This document shows, in pieces, positions 59,601-64,000 of a stretch of 64,000 bases of DNA; the stretch's first letter is position 1; each line of letters begins with the position of its first letter. The position numbers were made by a program, and so were the translations under genes. This DNA is from Ianthella basta. Lineage: Eukaryota; Porifera; Demospongiae; Verongiida; Ianthellidae. The stretch lies in contig OZ025880.1 of assembly GCA_964019415.1 (NCBI GenBank), forward strand, positions 2,968,813-3,032,812, given 5' to 3'. The notes beneath the pieces are model-generated. The model had not been told where the DNA came from and searched no databases. It saw only the letters and a program-made list of their open reading frames with translations.

Positions 59601-61305
59601 TTCCTTCTTCAAGAACTTGCTTCGGGCAAAAGGCTTTCAGTTTTGCTGGTGCTTCCTTGTGGCGGTCTCTTCCGAAGAACATCAGAACATGTGCAGACTT
59701 TGGAGCTTTTTCAAAACTCTGTGAGGCATACTTATTGTGAACACTGTCATTACTAGCTATCAAGAACATTATTTCAATTTACTCCAACTTTTAGGTATTT
59801 ATCAGTTGCACGAAATTGACCCATTAACATAACTTAGCCAAAATATTATGTTTATATTGCCGCTATTTAATAGAATTTGCTTGTTTGTTCTAGTGTTTGT
59901 TTTGTGTTCATGTATTTTTTTTTTGCCTTTCTTTTCTGGGTGCCATTTACAGTAGCCATTGGCTAACGGTTTCCCAGGTAAAATAAGAATACCTGATACC
60001 TGATACCTGATACAAAGTTAGTAAAGGAACAGGAGGTTTAGGATTACATCAGAGGAATGCAAAACAGAAGCAAAGTGGCTGGCCTAAACTCCAACTTTGA
60101 CAGAGCCGTACCAACAAGCTCTTTGAAGGGGGTGCCTGTACAAGTTGCAAATGTTAGTATACCCCACTACTTGTATCTATGTACTAGATGTAGGAAAGAC
60201 AACATAAGCAATGTAGTAGAGTTATAAAGAAAATGGGTACACTGTAATAAGTGAAGAAATAACTAGTTGAACATTAAATTCTCTTTCAGTTCTGTATGCA
60301 CAAGTATGCTGCTGAGTAAGAGGCGGAAGGGTGGGACTGATTAGTCTGCACACACATGGCGGCCATGTGTTTAAGTAAACAGCTTATGTCAACTAAGAAA
60401 TCTCTGTAGGGGGGATACATAATATATTTTGCCCTTTGCTCCCTGTTCTGTTCTGTTGAATGTGAGCAGCACAATAATCCTGGCACTCCTTTGTTATATG
60501 AAATACTCAAAATCACTGAATCCTGACAAGCTGTAAAGGCATTTCATTATCGCAATTGGGCATCTTAGGAAACAGGCACATCATAAGAAATCACGAGTAG
60601 CCATGGCAACAAGGAATTCTGCCAATACCACATGCACATGGGTTATGTAAACTTAGTGTTATCATTGTCCTGCATTAGTCTGGCAGCATGGGTACCCCAT
60701 CTCATCCGCCCCCACACAATAATAAGAGTTGGAGCTCTGACTAGCAATACTGATACCATGTGCACTGCATGCATCTACCTAACACACAGGTGGTGTAGAC
60801 ATCAACTGCACGTATCAGAATGTGTGTGGTGCAGTCCTCACTGGCATGGCACACCACTGGCACTGCAAGGGTGACTGGATGCAGGAGCGACAGTCAGTGA
60901 AGGAGGAGCAGTCCTGACCTACAGTGGGTGAGACATGACTAGTAGGTCAACACACAAAACACGATGGGACCCTCTCAAATGGCGCATAGTGAATGGTATA
61001 AAACTATCCGTAATGCCATGATGTAATGCACATCGGCTTGCACTACAGTCTGCTCCTCCTACGCCGCACTCATACGCTACAACTAGCTACATTCTCTCAG
61101 TGTAGCTATACCAGGTATACAGGTGCGTATATATATATGGTTAGTTACTGAAGCAGGGCTAGGTCATGCTGTTAACTGGCATCGTAACAGGATTAACTAA
61201 TCGCTCGTGGACGAGCCATACATCACTAGGGCTCGGCTCACCTTTAGTATAGTAGACACATCCGATTACTAGGACGGCACACAGGTACACTGCCGTAGGA
61301 TTCAT
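50671..61305 (-). CDS. Integrin beta subunit, complete 23-exon model
   Basis: Integrin beta chains pair with alpha chains as adhesion receptors. Exons from 5': 61305-61242, 60918-60842, 58910-58818, 58523-58460, 57585-57454, 55885-55789, 55719-55626, 55518-55429, 55345-55262, 55178-55080, 54864-54769, 54630-54541, 54356-54228, 54156-54133, 53992-53918, 53831-53761, 53605-53543, 53455-53359, 53154-53070, 52879-52779, 52303-52015, 51686-51553, 50760-50671. Total 2,238 nt, 745 aa, every phase consistent. Order: signal peptide (MNPTAVYLCAVLVIG), PSI (DCSSFTDCRSC...WC), hybrid (ITPQAVSLKVRP), betaI domain with MIDAS D124-x-S126-x-S128, ADMIDAS D131/D132, NLDAPEGG with E223 and SDAGFHF with D255, I-EGF repeats, beta-tail domain, one TM (about 685-713), short tail ending in NPRF then SANSSMWY and stop. 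The length is near the family norm. Odd points: a tail without the HDRxE motif, NPQN where NPxY is expected, a 24-nt exon, and a weak AAG acceptor at 53993. Confidence 0.93.
50836..51282. mobile_element. TIR element (MITE-D) in last integrin intron
   Basis: TACCGTAAATATTCTAAA at the left and TTTAGAATATTTACGGTA at the right are exact inverted termini; similarity continues inward (AAAATTCGTAAACTT). About 447 bp, no coding. TA at each tip would fit mariner-type insertion. Confidence 0.75.
51392..51424 (-). CDS. Possible 33-nt cytoplasmic-tail microexon of integrin beta
   Basis: Between the TM exon and last exon, a CATTCATGCAG acceptor and GTAAGT donor frame 33 bases in phase 0 that read DHYKHVSLVPK. 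Inclusion keeps the frame (756 aa) and lengthens the membrane-proximal tail. It does not resemble the usual HDRxE..F segment, so it may be alternative or spurious. Confidence 0.35.
56358..56530. repeat. Foldback repeat with about 65-bp arms
   Basis: CATGTATAGCGGATTTATGC at 56358 and its inverse ending 56530 start two long arms that pair with only a few mismatches (GTTCCCACACCATGGGTAGT against ACTACCCAGGTATGGGAAC). The loop is about 43 bp. Lies in the integrin intron between exons 5 and 6. Confidence 0.8.
58353..58385 (-). ncRNA. Hammerhead-ribozyme-like core (candidate)
   Basis: The minus strand reads CTGAAGA, then a strong stem-loop AGACCAGA-GCA-TCTGGTC, then GAAA and CGTC: the order CUGANGA / stem II / GAAA of hammerhead ribozymes. 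GCC just before and GGC just after could pair. No clear stem I with cleavage site is identified. It lies in a short integrin intron. Confidence 0.35.
58722..58740. repeat. Poly-G tract
   Basis: About 19 consecutive G residues in an integrin intron; a poly-C tract of ten lies at about 58157. Confidence 0.85.
59055..60015 (+). pseudogene. 5'-truncated CR1/Jockey-like LINE, copy 2
   Basis: The frame to 59740 is the C-terminal part of the same LINE as 12431-14915 (VFKFLGVLVNDTLTWSDHID, LLNFACRTVLRR, ARRKLHLAQTMFKCLSS), ending CEAYLL and stop. The 3'UTR carries a stem-loop (59937-59978) and three ACCTGAT repeats (59991-60014). Only the last quarter of the element is present. It lies antisense in the integrin intron between exons 2 and 3. 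Confidence 0.9.
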
Positions 61306-61779
61306 GTTTGACAATAGAACTGAGAGCGTCTATAAAGCAGATCGAAGGATAATTACCGTTTGAAGACTCATAAGTGCTCTCTGAAAGCGAAGGCATACTC
61401 TCTGGAGCTACGTATGCCCTGTAAAGCCAAAGGGGGTGTAGCCCCGCGAAAATATTGCACAACTCTTCATTCCGGCCGCTTCCCCCGGAAACACGGATAT
61501 GAGGCTAATCTTATCTCGACCGCTGATGACAGCCTGTCACAAAGTTAAAGTGGCTTAGTCTGCAGCTGGGCGTACATGTTTTCATCGAGATACGGTTTAA
61601 TAGTCATTGCCAAGCTATGAATATTTAATACAATTGCTGGTCACCCAGAAATGTCCCGCACGAGCTTCCAGATCATCTATATATCCTGATGTTCTCTCCG
61701 TTTACCTGAAGATAACAAAAGGAATCCCCGATACAGCGCATTAGCTTCAGCTAGAACCTCTTAAAGATCAGTTAGTTGG
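61306..61779 (-). other. 5' flank of integrin beta gene
   Basis: No gene seen. Minus-strand TTTATAG about 30 bases above the ATG is a weak TATA-like site. Part of 61430-61500 is CpG-richer than its surroundings. Confidence 0.3.
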
Positions 61780-62260
61780 TGTTGGAAAAAGTGTTGGGGA
61801 TCTTGTTTGAAGTTGAAGATAGGCTGCTGTTCCTTCCTCCAGTCTTCTGGTACAGTTCCTGTCTTTTTGAAGCCATGGATGTTCACAATACTGCACATCC
61901 ATCTGCCCCCTACTTTGCCTCCTGCCTTGATCATCTCGCTCGCTATCCCACACACACCAGCGACCTGCATGGCGCTTTCTTACTCTTCAGCTTGGAATTG
62001 TTGACTCTTGTACCATGGGGTGCAGTATCTATGATTGTACCCACTTCTTCCAATGAGATATCCTCCTCATTTGCCTCTTTCAGCTTTCATTTCAGCCTTT
62101 CACTCCTAGCCTGCCAGCTGCAGCTTCTTTCTCTTTTGCTCCTCCAAACAGTGCACTTCTTACATCATTATTTCAACATTATTGCCATTCTTTCCGATCC
62201 CTCCCTTCCACACTCAATCAGTTCTTCCCACCAAGGTATTAAAATCACCCATTACATGCA
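61780..62260 (-). pseudogene. LINE endonuclease-RT remnant
   Basis: The minus strand shows GDFNTLVGRTD (APE endonuclease) near 62250, then, after missing sequence, EEDISLEEVGTIID, VCGIASEMIKAGGKVGG and TGTVPEDWRK near 61960-61820. Most of the element between and after these is lost. Confidence 0.6.
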
Positions 62261-62510
62261 ACCAGATTATCACTTCTAGGGACTATATCTCATCATCACA
62301 TACCTCTGGATGATTTAAGAACATCATCATCCACGAGAGACAGTGCATCTGTTGGCAACAATCAATTTTACAGGTGGAATAAGGCTATATACTTTCCAAA
62401 GATATTATAGGAACACTTCTTCCTTCTACAGAATGTTGTGCATATATATGCATCAACCAATCAATACAGGTGCATTGCACTTAGGAAAAGTGATACTGCT
62501 TAGTCTAACA

Positions 62511-62552
62511 TGTGTGTGTGTATGTGTGTGCGTGTGTGTGTGTGTGTGTGCG
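62511..62552. repeat. (TG)n microsatellite
   Basis: TG dinucleotides with TATG and CGTG interruptions. Confidence 0.85.
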
Positions 62553-63711
62553 TGGCACGCGTGCACACAAACGTAGTTCTCTGTTGGATGCTAGTGAACT
62601 TCCTAACACTGGTTGTAGCTATGTGCAACTTATGATATCCGCCTATAGATATTTACTGAGCTGTATATATAAAGGTGGGGACTTTATGGCCATGGTCAGT
62701 AGCTATAGTCCAGAACGGTTACTCTGAAGCCGTTGTTCAAGGCCATACCCAACCTCGAGTCTCTCATGTCATGGGTCTTGCAACCATGCATGGGTACCCC
62801 TTCTGCACCGGGCATACCATACAACTGGCCCGGGTAAATGAAGCTGGTGTTTCTGCAGCAAATGGTGCCACCAGTCTTGTCACCTAGCTGCTGGCTCACT
62901 ACATTCATGGGGCCCACATTGCCAAGTGTTCATAGCAGTATTGCAAGTATTGCAAGTGTGTGTATGTATGTGTGCTCCAGAGATACTCTGTGGCCCAAAC
63001 ATGAAGTGGTGTCATGTACATAGGAGTGCCTGGCTGTGTGTCATGATACATAATCATAGGTTATACACACAATGCTTGTCAATACAATTTCGTGTATATA
63101 CGAGATGTGCACAGAAGCCTCAACGTGCATGAAATTTATACTGCATGACCTTAAAGATACAGCTACACATACAGTGAAGAACTCAATAGTCTCCTCACCT
63201 CTGAATCAGTGGAAATGTTACAGTATCCCTCACCATGCATGGCCTTCGCACAGATGCACCATGTATGTATACATGTATACATTTGCATTTGCCAGCTCCA
63301 AAGCAAAGATACGTATATAGTTAATCATGAGTACATGGTGCAAGAAATATATACTCAATGTACAATTTATAATAATTATACATATAAGAGCCATTCGGCG
63401 GTCCCAGCACTTGTGTATATTTAGGAGCAAAATAATTATGGCTTTGTTTATAATTTCCAACAGTTGATATGAATATGGCTAGTGAATAGTACATAATTCA
63501 ATGATATTGCACAGTGTTTGCTTGCCAAAATAGATTCACACAGCTAGTACTTAAAGCAAAGTAATAGTAAATGACAGTGATATAGTGGAAAACGTTGGAG
63601 CACATGTTATAGCTATGTATGTAGCTAATACCATATTTAACCACATCTATAACTATGCGTACATCTACATGCTATGAATTCACTCTCAATGAACCATGTA
63701 CACACACACAC
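62553..63711. other. Intergenic, 3' of second integrin gene
   Basis: A minus frame at 62917-62696 (contains GGTICCRNTSFIYPG, ends DYSY) has a protein-like composition but no recognised domain. Otherwise nothing. Confidence 0.35.
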
Positions 63712-63786
63712 TTATTTAAAATCATTCCTGCCAAAAGTAGGGTTAATGATTTCCTGATTAGCACTCTTGTACAGAGGATTGTCATT
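63712..63786 (-). CDS. Second integrin beta gene, last coding exon (partial gene)
   Basis: After a CCATCCTCTTCAG acceptor the phase-0 exon reads NDNPLYKSANQEIINPTF then GRNDFK and TAA (63714-63712). NPLY and NPTF are the two canonical NPxY/F motifs of integrin beta tails, which bind talin and kindlin PTB/FERM domains. Exon position, phase and the placement of the first NP (third residue) match the last exon of the neighbouring integrin gene, so the two are tandem paralogues on the same strand. The TM and extracellular exons must lie beyond 64000; none is seen at 63787-64000. Confidence 0.82.
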   Translation of the reverse strand, partial: NDNPLYKSANQEIINPTFGRNDFK

Positions 63787-64000
63787 CTGAAGAGGATGGA
63801 CAGAGCACAGTAAGAATGGTGATCGCATTAAGGAGCTACATTTGACTGCATGTCTTTGCCACAATGAAGATCAGTAATATAACTGGCCATGGTGTATTAA
63901 CCTTTCTATTTTACCTCCACTCATTAAGGCATGTACTTCCATAGTAGTTTACAATTCAATACTCTATTAATTTATTTCTACATTCACTGTTGTCGAGGCT

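Noticed and set aside
62696-62917. Minus frame containing GGTICCRNTSFIYPG as a gene
   Set aside because: Protein-like composition but no start context, splice partner or known domain; kept only as a note.

Overview
The window is animal nuclear DNA: it is AT-rich and intron-rich, with GT-AG introns, many transposon remnants and simple repeats, and no operons. A tripartite Death-NACHT-LRR (NLR-type) gene, integrin beta genes with short introns, and PIF/Harbinger, Tigger/pogo, Gypsy, RTE-like and CR1/Jockey-like elements together suggest a non-bilaterian animal. A demosponge is my best guess, but the species is an inference and other invertebrates are possible.

Layout. (1) 1-396, minus strand: 132 open codons of an unrecognised gene running off the left edge. 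(2) 0.7-3.15 kb: a reverse-transcriptase (LINE) remnant split into two oppositely oriented halves. (3) 3.5-46.0 kb, plus strand: one large NLR gene reconstructed from 12 exons whose splice phases all agree (3,564 nt, 1,187 aa). It has a possible N-terminal membrane segment, an acidic/Ser-Pro linker, a Death domain, one 1.6-kb NACHT exon and a set of small LRR exons ending at TAG 46015, with AATAAA 48 bases further on. Its introns hold most of the mobile DNA: a Tigger remnant, a TIR element split by a LINE, two Gypsy gag-pro remnants, a Harbinger element (transposase plus Myb-like gene) with a nested RTE-like LINE, a LINE fragment with a 2A-like peptide, a pogo-like remnant, an RT-nuclease element, and several MITE/foldback families. 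(4) 46.1-50.6 kb: intergenic repeats. (5) 50.7-61.3 kb, minus strand: a complete integrin beta gene, 23 exons, 2,238 nt, 745 aa, in frame throughout. It converges on the NLR gene. (6) 61.8-62.3 kb: another LINE remnant. (7) 63,712-63,786, minus strand: the last coding exon of a second, tandem integrin beta gene whose remainder lies beyond the right edge.

The NLR product would be a cytosolic (or, if exon 1 belongs, membrane-attached) innate sensor that uses Death for signalling, NACHT for nucleotide-driven oligomerisation and LRRs for sensing. The integrin beta products would pair with alpha subunits for adhesion. Nothing in the sequence shows the two loci share a pathway. All exon models are manual reconstructions from splice signals and phase and need RNA evidence.
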